Source: Acidimangrovimonas pyrenivorans
GTDB taxonomy: Bacteria; Pseudomonadota; Alphaproteobacteria; Rhodobacterales; Rhodobacteraceae
NCBI RefSeq assembly: GCF_042643245.1
Contig: NZ_JBHRSK010000002.1
Coordinates: forward strand, 124,001 to 188,000
Reading direction: 5' to 3'
DNA: 64,000 nucleotides
The notes beneath the pieces are model-generated. The model saw only the letters and a list, made by a program, of their open reading frames with translations. It was not told the origin of the DNA and made no database searches. Position 1 is the first letter of the stretch. Each line of letters starts with the position of its first letter. Below, in pieces: positions 18,045 to 26,493 of the stretch. The position numbers and the translations under genes are program-made.

Positions 18045-19338
18045 AGCGCAGGGCCTCCACCGGGTTCATCCGCGCCGCGCGCCGGGCCGGGATCAGGGTG
18101 ATGACGAAGGACAGGCCGAGCGACAGCGAGACCGATTTCAGCACGTCCCACAGCTCGAGCTTGGCGGGCAGCGAGTAGATGCCGCGGATCGACGGGTCCC
18201 AGACGCCGCCGCCGGCCCAGTAGTTCACGAAGGAGAAGATCGGGTCGATATAGATCGCGAACAGGCAGCCCAGCAGCACGCCCATCGCGGTGCCGATGGT
18301 GCCAGTGGAGGCGCCGCAGATGAAGAAGACCCGCAGCACCGAGCCCTCGGTCAGCCCCATCGTGCGCAGGATGCCGATGTCGCGGCCCTTGTTCTTCACC
18401 AGCATGATCAGCCCCGAGATGATGTTCATCGAGGCGATCAGGACGAGGATAGAGAGGATGACGAACATCACGTTGTCCTCGACCGTCAGCGCCCGCAGGA
18501 AGCTGCCGGCACTGTCGCGCCAGGTCCAGAGCATCGCATGCGGCCCCGCCGCGCGCAGCAGCGCCGGTTTCAGCGCGTCGACATGCTCGGGATCGGCGGT
18601 CATCACCTCGATCTCGTCGGCCGCGCCCTCGCGGTTGAAATAGCTCTGCGCCTCCTTGAACGGCATGTAGACGCGGGTCCGGTCGATGTCGTAGCGGCCG
18701 GCGGTGAAGATGTAGGTCACCGTGTAGGCCTTGACCCGCGGGCTGGTGCCGAAGGCCGTTTTCACCCCGTCGGGCGAGATCAGCCGCAGCCGGTCGCCGA
18801 TGCCGATGCCCAGCTCGCGGGCGATGCCCGAGCCGATGGCGATGCCCTGGTCGAAAGCGTCGAGGCTGCCGATCGCGCGGTCGGGATGGGCGATGCGCGG
18901 GATGTTCTTCAGGTCGTCCAGCGCGATGCCGAAAACCTGAACCCCGGTATTGCGGCCATCAAAGGTCGCCATCACCTCGCCCTTGACCAGCGGCGCGGCA
19001 GTGGTGACGCCGGGGATCTTCTCGATCCGGTCGGTGATGGCGTTGTAATCGGTGATCTCGCGGCTGACGCGGCCGTTCACGTCGGCATGGGCGGCGGCAT
19101 AGACCGTGACATGGGCATTGGCGCCGAGGATGGTGTCGACGAACTCGGCCCGGAAGCCCGAGCGCACGGCCAGCGTCGCGATCAGGGCGAAGACGGCCAG
19201 CGTGATGCCGATCAGGCTGATCCAGGTCATCACCGAAACGCCGCCCTCGGCCCTGCGGGCGCGCAGGTAGCGCCAGGCGATCATCCATTCGAAGGCGGAA
19301 AAGGGGGCGGTGCGGTTGGCCACGTCTGCTCCTGTCAT
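18037..19338 (-). CDS. lolC: Lipoprotein-releasing ABC permease LolC/LolE
   Basis: A 433-aa permease of the LolCE family, four transmembrane segments with a large periplasmic domain between TM1 and TM2. TM1 is in VMTWISLIGITLAVFALIAT (about residues 36-55). The cytoplasmic coupling and family motif NKGRDIGILRTMGLTEGSVLR follows TM2, and the C-terminus is IPARRAARMNPVEALRYE. A single permease gene suggests a homodimeric LolC/E as in many Alphaproteobacteria. The assignment to LolC versus LolE is not meaningful from sequence. Overlaps lolD by 8 bp. Confidence 0.92.
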   Translation of the reverse strand: MTGADVANRTAPFSAFEWMIAWRYLRARRAEGGVSVMTWISLIGITLAVFALIATLAVRSGFRAEFVDTILGANAHVTVYAAAHADVNGRVSREITDYNAITDRIEKIPGVTTAAPLVKGEVMATFDGRNTGVQVFGIALDDLKNIPRIAHPDRAIGSLDAFDQGIAIGSGIARELGIGIGDRLRLISPDGVKTAFGTSPRVKAYTVTYIFTAGRYDIDRTRVYMPFKEAQSYFNREGAADEIEVMTADPEHVDALKPALLRAAGPHAMLWTWRDSAGSFLRALTVEDNVMFVILSILVLIASMNIISGLIMLVKNKGRDIGILRTMGLTEGSVLRVFFICGASTGTIGTAMGVLLGCLFAIYIDPIFSFVNYWAGGGVWDPSIRGIYSLPAKLELWDVLKSVSLSLGLSFVITLIPARRAARMNPVEALRYE

Positions 19339-19476
19339 GCGCGGCGGAGAGTGCTGTCCCCGGCATCTGGCGTCAAGGGACCGGCAGGGGAAGAGGTGTC
19401 ACGAAACCCGATGGTTATGAAAACAGCGCGTGAATGTCCCCCGCCCCGCGCCGGCGTCGGCGGAAACCGGCCATCC

Positions 19477-20666
19477 CTAGCGTTTGCGCGTCAGCCGCAG
19501 CAGCTGGCCGTCCTCGGCATCGGTCAGCGCCAGGATCGCGCCGTCGGCGGCGACGTCGATGTCGCGCAGCCGCGCCTGGCGGTAGAGGAAGCGTTCCTCG
19601 CCGGTCACCCGGTCGCCGGTCAGCTCGAGCCGGACGATGCCGCCCGGGGTCAGCGAGGCGGCGAGGATGTTGCCGCGCCATTCGGGGAACATGGCGCCGT
19701 CGTAGAAGGTGAAGCCGCTGGGGGCGATCACCGGGTCCCAGTATTAGCGCGGCTCGGTCATGCCCTGGGCATGGGCCTTGCCGCTGCCGACTGGGGCGCC
19801 GTCGTAATTCACGCCATAGCTGACGATGGGCCAGCCGTAATTCGCCCCCTTGCGGATCAGGTTGAGCTCGTCCCCGCCGCGCGGCCCGTGCTCCAGCGTC
19901 CACAGCTGCCCCGTCCCCGGCCGCAGCGCCGCGCCCTGGAGGTTGCGGTGGCCGTAGCTCCAGACCGCCGGGCCCCGCTTCGGGAACGGATTGTCGGCGG
20001 GGGCGCTGCCATCGGCGTTGAGCCGCAGCACCTTGCCGTAGCTCTTGCCGATGTCCTGCGCGAATTGGCGCTCGCGGCGGGTGAAATGCTCGCCAGTGGT
20101 GATCCAGAGATATTGCCCGTCGGGAACGATCCGCGATCCGAAATGGGCGGCGGTGCGCGACGGCGGGGACTGGACGAAGAGGTCGCCCCCCCCTCCAGCC
20201 GGCTCAGGTCCGCAGACAGCCGCGCCGTGGCGGCGGCGGTGGCCGAGCCGCCAGCAACCGGCTTGGCATAGGTGAGGTAGATGCGGCGCGAGCTGGCGAA
20301 ATCGGGCGCCAGCGCGACGTCGAGCAGCCCGCCCTGCCCCTCGGCCAGAACCCTCGGCACGCCGGCGATCGGGGCGCTCACCCGGACAGCGGCACCGACA
20401 TGGCGCAGGGTGCCGACGCGCTCGGTCACCAGGTAGCCGCCCTCTTGCGCCGGCAGCGGCGCGATGCCCCAGGGATGATTCAGCCCCGTCGCCAGCACCT
20501 CGACCGACAGCGCGACGCCGCCATCGAGCTGCGGCGTCCTCGTCTGGCCGGCGAAGGCGGGGCGGAATCCGGGGACATTGGGCTGGCCGTATTCCCAGCC
20601 CTGCGCCGCCAGCGGCGCGGCGGCACTCAGGGCCAGCAGGATGGCGGCGAGGCGGTCAACGAACAT
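19477..20666 (-). pseudogene. PQQ-dependent sugar dehydrogenase, broken by a frameshift and a stop
   Basis: Reads from ATG 20666 (after a GGAAAGGAGGG ribosome site) as an exported soluble aldose-dehydrogenase-like protein: signal MFVDRLAAILLALSAAAPLA, then LATGLNHPWGIAPLP and GGLLDVALAPDF. At 20186-20193 there is a run of eight C (G on the coding strand). One more G would restore the family reading GGGDLFV, but the actual frame gives GGATSSS. The correct phase resumes with VLRLNADGSAPADNPFP and LWTLEHGPRGGDELN. A TAA at 19744-19746 then interrupts TEPR(stop)YWDPVIAPSGFTFYDG, after which the frame stays open to 19477. Two independent lesions argue for a real pseudogene, though a homopolymer error could explain the first. 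Confidence 0.85.
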
Positions 20667-20737
20667 GGGGCCCTCCTTTCCGGGGGCCCCATTAAAACAC
20701 GGAAAACCAGCGCAGCGGGCGGAAAACCGGCGCCGGA

Positions 20738-22075
20738 TCAGATCGTCGCGTAGATTTCCGCCACCCGGGCGATCGCCGCCTCGGCGCTCATCTCCTCGCT
20801 CTCGCCGGTGCGGCGCGAGGTCAGCTCGACCTTGCCGTTGGCAAGGCCGCGCGGGCCGACGGTGATGCGCCAGGGCAGGCCGATCAGGTCCTGGGTGGCG
20901 AATTTCGCCCCCGCCCGCTCGTCGGTGTCGTCGTAGAGCGGATCGAGCCCCTTGGCCTTGAGCGCGGCATAGATCGCGTCGCAGGCGGCGTCGGTATCGC
21001 CGTTGCCCTGCTTGAGGTTGACGATGCCGCAATGGAACGGCGTCACGCCCTCGGGCCAGATGATGCCCTTGTCGTCGTGGCTGGCCTCGATGATCGCGCC
21101 CAAGAGGCGGCTGACACCGATGCCGTGGCTGCCCATGTGGACCGGCACCCGGCTGCCGTCGGCGGTGACGACGGTCGCCCCCATCGGCTCGGAATACTTG
21201 GTGCCGAAATAGAAGATCTGGCCGACTTCGATACCGCGGCTGGTCTTCTGCCGCTCGACCGGGATGTCGTGGAACAGGGCGACGTCGTGGGTCTCGTCGG
21301 TGCGGGCGTAGGGCGTCGTCCATTCCTTGACGATCGCCGCGCATTCGGCGCGGTCGTCGTAATTCACCACCCGGTCGCCGAATTTCAGATCGGTGATGGC
21401 GCTGTCGTAGAAGACCTCGGATTCGCCGGTCGAGGCGAGGACGAGGAACTCATGCGTGTCGTCGCCGCCGATCGGGCCCGAATCCGCCCGCATCGGGATC
21501 GCCTGCAGCCCCATCCGCTCGTAGGTCCGCAGGTAGCTGACCATGTGGCGGTTGTAGGCGTGCATCGCGTCCTCGTAGGTGAGGTCGAAATTGTAGCCGT
21601 CCTTCATCAGGAACTCGCGCCCGCGCATGACGCCGAAACGCGGCCGGACCTCGTCGCGGAACTTCCACTGGATGTGGTAGAGCGTCATCGGCAGCTGCTT
21701 GTAGCTCTCGACATGCGAGCGGAAGATGTCGGTGATCATCTCCTCGTTGGTCGGGCCGTAGAGCATGTCGCGCTCGTGCCGGTCGGTGATGCGCAGCATC
21801 TCCTCGCCGTAATCGTCGTAGCGGCCGGATTCGCGCCACAGGTCGGCCGGCTGCAGCGTCGGCATCAGCAGCGGGATATGGCCGGCGCGCTGCTGCTCCT
21901 CGTGCACGATCTGCTCGATCCGGCGCAGCACCTTGTAGCCCAGCGGCAGCCAGGAATAGATGCCGGCCGCCTGCTGCTTGATCATGCCGGCGCGCAGCAT
22001 GTAGCGGTGGCTGACGATCTGGGCCTCGGCGGGGGTTTCCTTGAGGACGGGCAGGAAGTAGCGGGACAGACGCAT
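20738..22075 (-). CDS. proS: Prolyl-tRNA synthetase (short alphaproteobacterial form)
   Basis: Class II synthetase charging tRNA-Pro. The 445-aa length fits the short ProS of Alphaproteobacteria, which lacks the editing insertion. Motif 1 region: YSWLPLGYKVLRRIEQIV. Motif 2: QWKFRDEVRPRFGVMRGREF. Motif 3: GSHGIGVSRLLGAIIE. The anticodon-binding domain contains GLPWRITVGPRGLANGKVEL. The start at 22075 (MRLSRYFLPVLKE) is preferred; the frame extends to 22207 but those residues are unlike the family. Confidence 0.96.
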   Translation of the reverse strand: MRLSRYFLPVLKETPAEAQIVSHRYMLRAGMIKQQAAGIYSWLPLGYKVLRRIEQIVHEEQQRAGHIPLLMPTLQPADLWRESGRYDDYGEEMLRITDRHERDMLYGPTNEEMITDIFRSHVESYKQLPMTLYHIQWKFRDEVRPRFGVMRGREFLMKDGYNFDLTYEDAMHAYNRHMVSYLRTYERMGLQAIPMRADSGPIGGDDTHEFLVLASTGESEVFYDSAITDLKFGDRVVNYDDRAECAAIVKEWTTPYARTDETHDVALFHDIPVERQKTSRGIEVGQIFYFGTKYSEPMGATVVTADGSRVPVHMGSHGIGVSRLLGAIIEASHDDKGIIWPEGVTPFHCGIVNLKQGNGDTDAACDAIYAALKAKGLDPLYDDTDERAGAKFATQDLIGLPWRITVGPRGLANGKVELTSRRTGESEEMSAEAAIARVAEIYATI

Positions 22076-22200
22076 CTCACGGGCCTTGCATAGACTGGGT
22101 TCGGCATCACCTATTGGATCCGCAGCTATCAGGCAAGCGGCCCGCGCTTGCAAGGGCCGCGGGGATCGGTCAAGACAGGGAAAAGCGAGGAACGCGGCCG

Positions 22201-23298
22201 ATGGCACTGCCGGTCAGGGAACAGCTGAAATACTGGGGCGCCGCGGCGGCGGTGTTCCTGCTGGCGCTGTGGTTCCTGGGCGGTGTCATCCTGCCCTTCC
22301 TGGTCGGCGGCGCCATCGCCTATTTCCTCGATCCCGTCGCCGACCGGCTCGAGGCGATGGGGCTGAGCCGGGCGCTGGCGACCACGGTGATCTCGGTGAT
22401 CGCGGTGCTGATCTTCATCCTCGTCGCGCTCCTGGTGATCCCGACCCTGGTGCAGCAGCTGATCGCGCTGATCAATGCCGCGCCGACCTATTTCAACCAG
22501 CTCCAGGCCTTCCTGACCCGGCATTTCCCGCAGGTGCTGGACCAGAACAGCGTCGTCCACCAGACGCTGCTGTCGATCGGCGACGCGATCAAGTCGCAGG
22601 GCGGACGGGTCGCCAACAGCCTGCTGAGTTCAGCCGTCACCGTGATCAACGCGGTGGTGTTCCTCATCGTCGTGCCCGTCGTCGCCTTCTACCTGCTGCT
22701 CGACTGGGACCGCATGGTCGCCCATCTCGACAGCTGGCTGCCGCGCGACCACCGCGCCACGATCCGCCAGCTTGCGCGCGAGATCGACGCGGTGCTGGCC
22801 GGCTTCGTGCGCGGCCAGCTCTCGGTCTGCCTGGTGCTGGGCAGCTATTACGCCATCGCGCTGATGCTGGTCGGGCTGCAATTCGGACTGATCGTCGGCG
22901 CCATCGCCGGGCTGATCACCTTCATCCCCTATGTCGGCGCGCTGACCGGCGGCACATTGGCGATCGGGCTGGCGCTGTTCCAGTTCTGGGACCAGCCGCT
23001 CTGGATCGGCGTCGTCGCCGCGATCTTCGCCCTGGGCCAGATGATCGAGGGCAATATCCTGACCCCGAAACTGGTCGGCGGCTCGGTCGGGCTGCACCCG
23101 GTCTGGCTGCTCTTCGCGCTGTCGGCCTTCGGCACCTTGTTCGGCTTCGTCGGCATGCTGGTCGCGGTGCCGGTGGCGGCGACGCTGGGGGTGCTGGCGC
23201 GGTTCGGCATTCGCCAGTATATGCACAGCCTGCTCTACCAGGGCCTCGGCCCCGGAGAGACGCCTGTAACCGGATCGGACGCGAGCGACGACGCCTGA
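22201..23298 (+). CDS. AI-2E family (PerM/TqsA-type) membrane transporter
   Basis: A 365-aa inner-membrane protein. N-terminal helices are LALWFLGGVILPFLVGGAIAYFLDPVADRLE, a family hallmark. A soluble helical region then includes the segment FYLLLDWDRMVAHLDSWLPR, and the C-terminal helices include LITFIPYVGALTGG and EGNILTPKLVGGSVGLHPVW, the best-conserved block. Family members export varied small molecules or drive Na+/H+ exchange; AI-2 transport is shown for few. It ends 1 bp before the hda start, so the genes are probably co-transcribed. Confidence 0.88.
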   Translation: MALPVREQLKYWGAAAAVFLLALWFLGGVILPFLVGGAIAYFLDPVADRLEAMGLSRALATTVISVIAVLIFILVALLVIPTLVQQLIALINAAPTYFNQLQAFLTRHFPQVLDQNSVVHQTLLSIGDAIKSQGGRVANSLLSSAVTVINAVVFLIVVPVVAFYLLLDWDRMVAHLDSWLPRDHRATIRQLAREIDAVLAGFVRGQLSVCLVLGSYYAIALMLVGLQFGLIVGAIAGLITFIPYVGALTGGTLAIGLALFQFWDQPLWIGVVAAIFALGQMIEGNILTPKLVGGSVGLHPVWLLFALSAFGTLFGFVGMLVAVPVAATLGVLARFGIRQYMHSLLYQGLGPGETPVTGSDASDDA

Positions 23299-23299
23299 C

Positions 23300-23989
23300 A
23301 TGCCGCAACAGCTGACTTTCGACCTGCCCGTGCGCGAGGCGCTGGGGCGCGAGGATTTCTTCGTTTCCTCGGCCAATGCGGTGGCGCTGGCGACGCTGGA
23401 CGGCTGGCAGGACTGGCCGCAGGGCAAGATGGCGCTGATCGGGGCGCGCGGCGCCGGCAAGACCCACCTCGCCCATGTCTGGGCCGCCGAGGCCGGGGCC
23501 AGCATCGTCTCGGCCGCCGACCTGACCGAAGCCGAGGCCCCGGCGCTGGCCGCCGGTGCGGCACGGGTGGTGGTCGAGGATGCCGACGCCATTGCCGGCG
23601 ACCGGGAGGCCGAGGTGGCGCTGTTCCACCTTCACAACCTGGTGCTGGCCTCGGGCGGGCGGCTGCTGCTGACCGCCGCCACCGCCCCCAACCGCTGGCC
23701 ACTGGGCCTGCCCGACCTGGCCAGCCGGATGCAGGCCACCGCCGTTGCCGCGCTCGAACCGCCGGACGACGCGCTGCTCTCGGCGGTGCTGCTCAAGCTC
23801 TTCGCCGACCGCCAGATCGCGGTGGCGCCGAACCTGATCCCCTATCTCGCCGCCCGCATCGACCGCTCCTTCGCCGCCGCCCGCGACGCCGTCGCCCAAC
23901 TCGACCAGCAGGCGCTGGCCCAGTCCCGGCCGGTGACGCGGGCGCTGGCGGCCGAGGTTCTGGACTTGGGCGCGGAAGACGCGCCATAG
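23300..23989 (+). CDS. hda: Hda-like DnaA-family AAA protein
   Basis: A 229-aa protein with only the AAA+ part of DnaA and no DNA-binding domain IV. It opens QQLTFDLPVREALGREDFF, including the QLTFDLP-type sliding-clamp motif of Hda. Walker A is IGARGAGKTHLAHVWA (about residues 48-63) and the degenerate Walker B is VVVEDADAI. The C-terminal lid contains IDRSFAAARDAVAQLDQQAL with the sensor-2 arginine. Hda/HdaA with the clamp stimulates ATP hydrolysis by DnaA to stop re-initiation. The start is 1 bp after the AI-2E gene stop. Confidence 0.88.
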   Translation: MPQQLTFDLPVREALGREDFFVSSANAVALATLDGWQDWPQGKMALIGARGAGKTHLAHVWAAEAGASIVSAADLTEAEAPALAAGAARVVVEDADAIAGDREAEVALFHLHNLVLASGGRLLLTAATAPNRWPLGLPDLASRMQATAVAALEPPDDALLSAVLLKLFADRQIAVAPNLIPYLAARIDRSFAAARDAVAQLDQQALAQSRPVTRALAAEVLDLGAEDAP

Positions 23990-24030
23990 TCGTCACCTCG
24001 CATTTACACAGCTTCCGCTATAAGGCGCTT

Positions 24031-26205
24031 ATGACCAACGCTGATTTCCTCACCGCCCCGTTTCCCGATGCCGCCGCCCTGCCCGCCGCCGAGACCGCCG
24101 GACCGAAGCGGTTCTTCAACCGCGAACTCAGCTGGCTTGCCTTCAACTGGCGCGTCGTCGAGGAGGCCCGCAACCCGCGCGTGCCGCTGCTGGAACGGGT
24201 CCGCTTCCTGTCGATCTCGGCCACCAACCTGGATGAATTCTACACCGTCCGCGTCGCCGGCCTGCGCGAGCTGGCCCGCGCCGGCAACACCACGCCCGCC
24301 GCCGACGGTCGCAGCCCGGCCGAGCAGCTTGTGCTGATCAACGAGGACGCACGCCGGCTGCTGCAGGCGCAGCAGGCGATCTGGAACAAGCTGAAGAAGG
24401 AGATGGAGGCCGAGGGCATCAGCCTGCTGACCCGGGCAAAGCTGACCCGGCGCGACCACAAGTTCCTCGAGGACTATTTCCTGGGCCAGGTCTTCCCGGT
24501 GCTGTCGCCGCTGGCGATCGACCCGGCGCACCCGTTCCCCTTCATCCCCAATACCGGCTTCTGCCTGGCGCTGCAGCTCGAACGCACCGGCGATTCCCGG
24601 CCACTGCAGGCGCTGCTGCCGATCCCGCAGCAGGTCGCGCGCTTCGTGCCGCTGCCGGCAGAGCCGGGCGAATTCCGCTTCCTGCCGATGGAGGAGCTGC
24701 TGCTGCTCCATCTCGGCTCGCTCTTCCCCGGCTACCGCGATGCCGGCCATTGCGCCTTCCGGGTGCTGCGCGACAGCGATCTCGAGGTCGAGGACGAGGC
24801 CGAGGACCTGGTGCGCGAGTTCGAGGTGGCGCTGAAGCGGCGGCGGCGCGGCGAGGTGATCCGGATGACGATCACCGCCGGCGCACCGGAAGAGCTGCGC
24901 CACACGGTGATGGAGGAGCTGGGCGTCGCCCCGGACGAGGTGATCGAGATGCGCGGCCTGATCGGCGTCGCCGATCTCAAGGAACTGGTGCTCGACAGCC
25001 GGCGCGACCTGCTCTGGCCCTCCTTCACCCCGCGCGTGCCGGAACGGGTGCAGGACCACGAGGGCGACATGTTCGCGGCGATCCGCCAGAAGGACATGCT
25101 GCTGCATCACCCCTACGAAACCTTCGACATGGTGGTGCGCTTCCTCGACCAGGCCGCGCGCGACCCGGACGTGCTGGCGATCAAGCAGACGCTCTACCGC
25201 ACCAGCCGCGACAGCCCGATCGTCGACGCGCTGTGCGAGGCGGCCGAGGCCGGCAAGTCGGTGACGGCGCTGGTGGAACTGAAGGCCCGCTTCGACGAGG
25301 CCGCCAACATCCGCCAGTCGCGGCGGCTCGAGCGCGCCGGCGCCCATGTCGTCTACGGCTTCCTCCACCTCAAGACCCATGCCAAGATCTCGACCGTGGT
25401 GCGGCGCGAGGGCGACCAGCTGGTCACCTATACCCATTACGGCACCGGCAACTACCACCCGATCACGGCGCGGATCTATACCGACCTCAGCCTGTTCACC
25501 TGCGATCCGGCGCTGGGGCGCGACGCGACCAAGGTGTTCAACTTCCTGTCGGGCTATGCCCAGCCCGAGGGGCTGGAGAACCTCGCCATCTCGCCGATCA
25601 ACCTCAAATCGCGGCTGATCTCCTCGATCGCGGCCGAGGCCGAACACGCCCGCGCCGGCCGCCCGGCCGAAATCTGGGCCAAGATGAACGCGCTGACCGA
25701 GCCGGACGTGATCGACGCGCTCTATGCCGCCAGCCAGGCCGGGGTGAAGATCAACCTGATCGTCCGCGGCATCTGCAACCTGCGCCCCGGCATCAGGGGC
25801 CTGTCCGACAATATCCGCGTCAAGTCGATCGTCGGCCGCTTCCTCGAACACAGCCGCATCGTCTGCTTCGGCAACGGCCACGGCCTGCCGTCGCGGCAGG
25901 CGCGGGTCTACATCTCCTCGGCCGACTGGATGGAGCGCAACCTCAACCGCCGGGTCGAGACCCTGGTCGAGATCGGCAACGCGACGGTGAAGGCCCAGAT
26001 CGTCGACCAGATCATGGCCGCCAACCTGGCCGACGAGGCGCAGAGCTTCATCCTCCAGCCCGACGGCCATTTCCTCCGCCAGCTCGAGCCCGCCGATGGC
26101 AGCCTGTTCAACTGCCACCATTTCTTCATGGACAACCCGTCGCTCTCGGGTCGCGGCAGCGCCGGCGCCTCCGACGTGCCCAAGCTCGCCCACCCGAAGG
26201 AATAG
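24031..26205 (+). CDS. ppk1: Polyphosphate kinase 1
   Basis: Reversibly polymerises the gamma phosphate of ATP into polyphosphate. The 724-aa length and order match PPK1: N-terminal domain from KRFFNRELSWLAFNWRVVEE, head domain, then two phospholipase-D-like C-terminal domains. The autophosphorylated histidine is in HLKTHAKISTVVRREG, followed by YTHYGTGNYHP. The second conserved region is SSADWMERNLNRRVE. Ppx follows 288 bp downstream, giving the usual synthesis-degradation pair, and ppk2 lies at the left of the window. Confidence 0.96.
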   Translation: MTNADFLTAPFPDAAALPAAETAGPKRFFNRELSWLAFNWRVVEEARNPRVPLLERVRFLSISATNLDEFYTVRVAGLRELARAGNTTPAADGRSPAEQLVLINEDARRLLQAQQAIWNKLKKEMEAEGISLLTRAKLTRRDHKFLEDYFLGQVFPVLSPLAIDPAHPFPFIPNTGFCLALQLERTGDSRPLQALLPIPQQVARFVPLPAEPGEFRFLPMEELLLLHLGSLFPGYRDAGHCAFRVLRDSDLEVEDEAEDLVREFEVALKRRRRGEVIRMTITAGAPEELRHTVMEELGVAPDEVIEMRGLIGVADLKELVLDSRRDLLWPSFTPRVPERVQDHEGDMFAAIRQKDMLLHHPYETFDMVVRFLDQAARDPDVLAIKQTLYRTSRDSPIVDALCEAAEAGKSVTALVELKARFDEAANIRQSRRLERAGAHVVYGFLHLKTHAKISTVVRREGDQLVTYTHYGTGNYHPITARIYTDLSLFTCDPALGRDATKVFNFLSGYAQPEGLENLAISPINLKSRLISSIAAEAEHARAGRPAEIWAKMNALTEPDVIDALYAASQAGVKINLIVRGICNLRPGIRGLSDNIRVKSIVGRFLEHSRIVCFGNGHGLPSRQARVYISSADWMERNLNRRVETLVEIGNATVKAQIVDQIMAANLADEAQSFILQPDGHFLRQLEPADGSLFNCHHFFMDNPSLSGRGSAGASDVPKLAHPKE

Positions 26206-26285
26206 GGCCGCGCCCCCCGTCGGCGGCGCCCCTCCCCAGCCCCTGGACTTCACTTTCTGCTCGAAAATATCCTCGGGGAGCGCGA

Positions 26286-26416
26286 GGGGCAGACAGCCCC
26301 TCGCTCTTTCCTTGCGCCATTATCCGAGGCCAATGGCGGCGGGGCAGACGGCCCCTCGCCCTTCCTTTGCGCCATTGTCCAAGGCCAATGGCGACGGGGC
26401 AGACAGCCCCTCGCCC
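26286..26416. repeat. 55-bp tandem repeat with nested hairpins between ppk1 and ppx
   Basis: Two full units (26286-26340, 26341-26395) and the first third of another (from 26396) repeat at exactly 55 bp with a few substitutions. Each unit opens with GGGGC, AGACA or AGACG, then GCCCC, a short hairpin. It also contains CGCCATT and AATGGCG around an 11-nt loop, a second hairpin. The conserved arms with variable loops suggest selection for RNA structure or recurrent slippage. It sits between the ppk1 stop and the ppx start. Confidence 0.85.
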
Positions 26417-26493
26417 GCTTTGCCCTTCCGCGCGGCATTGACGCCCGCCCCCCGGGGCGGCATGGTCGGGCCGGAAGAAGCAGGGAACCGTCG

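Noticed and set aside
18007..20271. 754-codon open frame on the plus strand
   Set aside because: Antisense to lolC and the PQQ dehydrogenase pseudogene; composition is Arg/Gln/Gly-rich with no domain.
24004..26253. 749-codon open frame on the minus strand
   Set aside because: It is the mirror of ppk1 and carries no recognisable protein pattern.
26286..26416. Possible CRISPR array
   Set aside because: The 55-bp units are directly tandem and almost identical throughout, with no unique spacers and no cas genes nearby.
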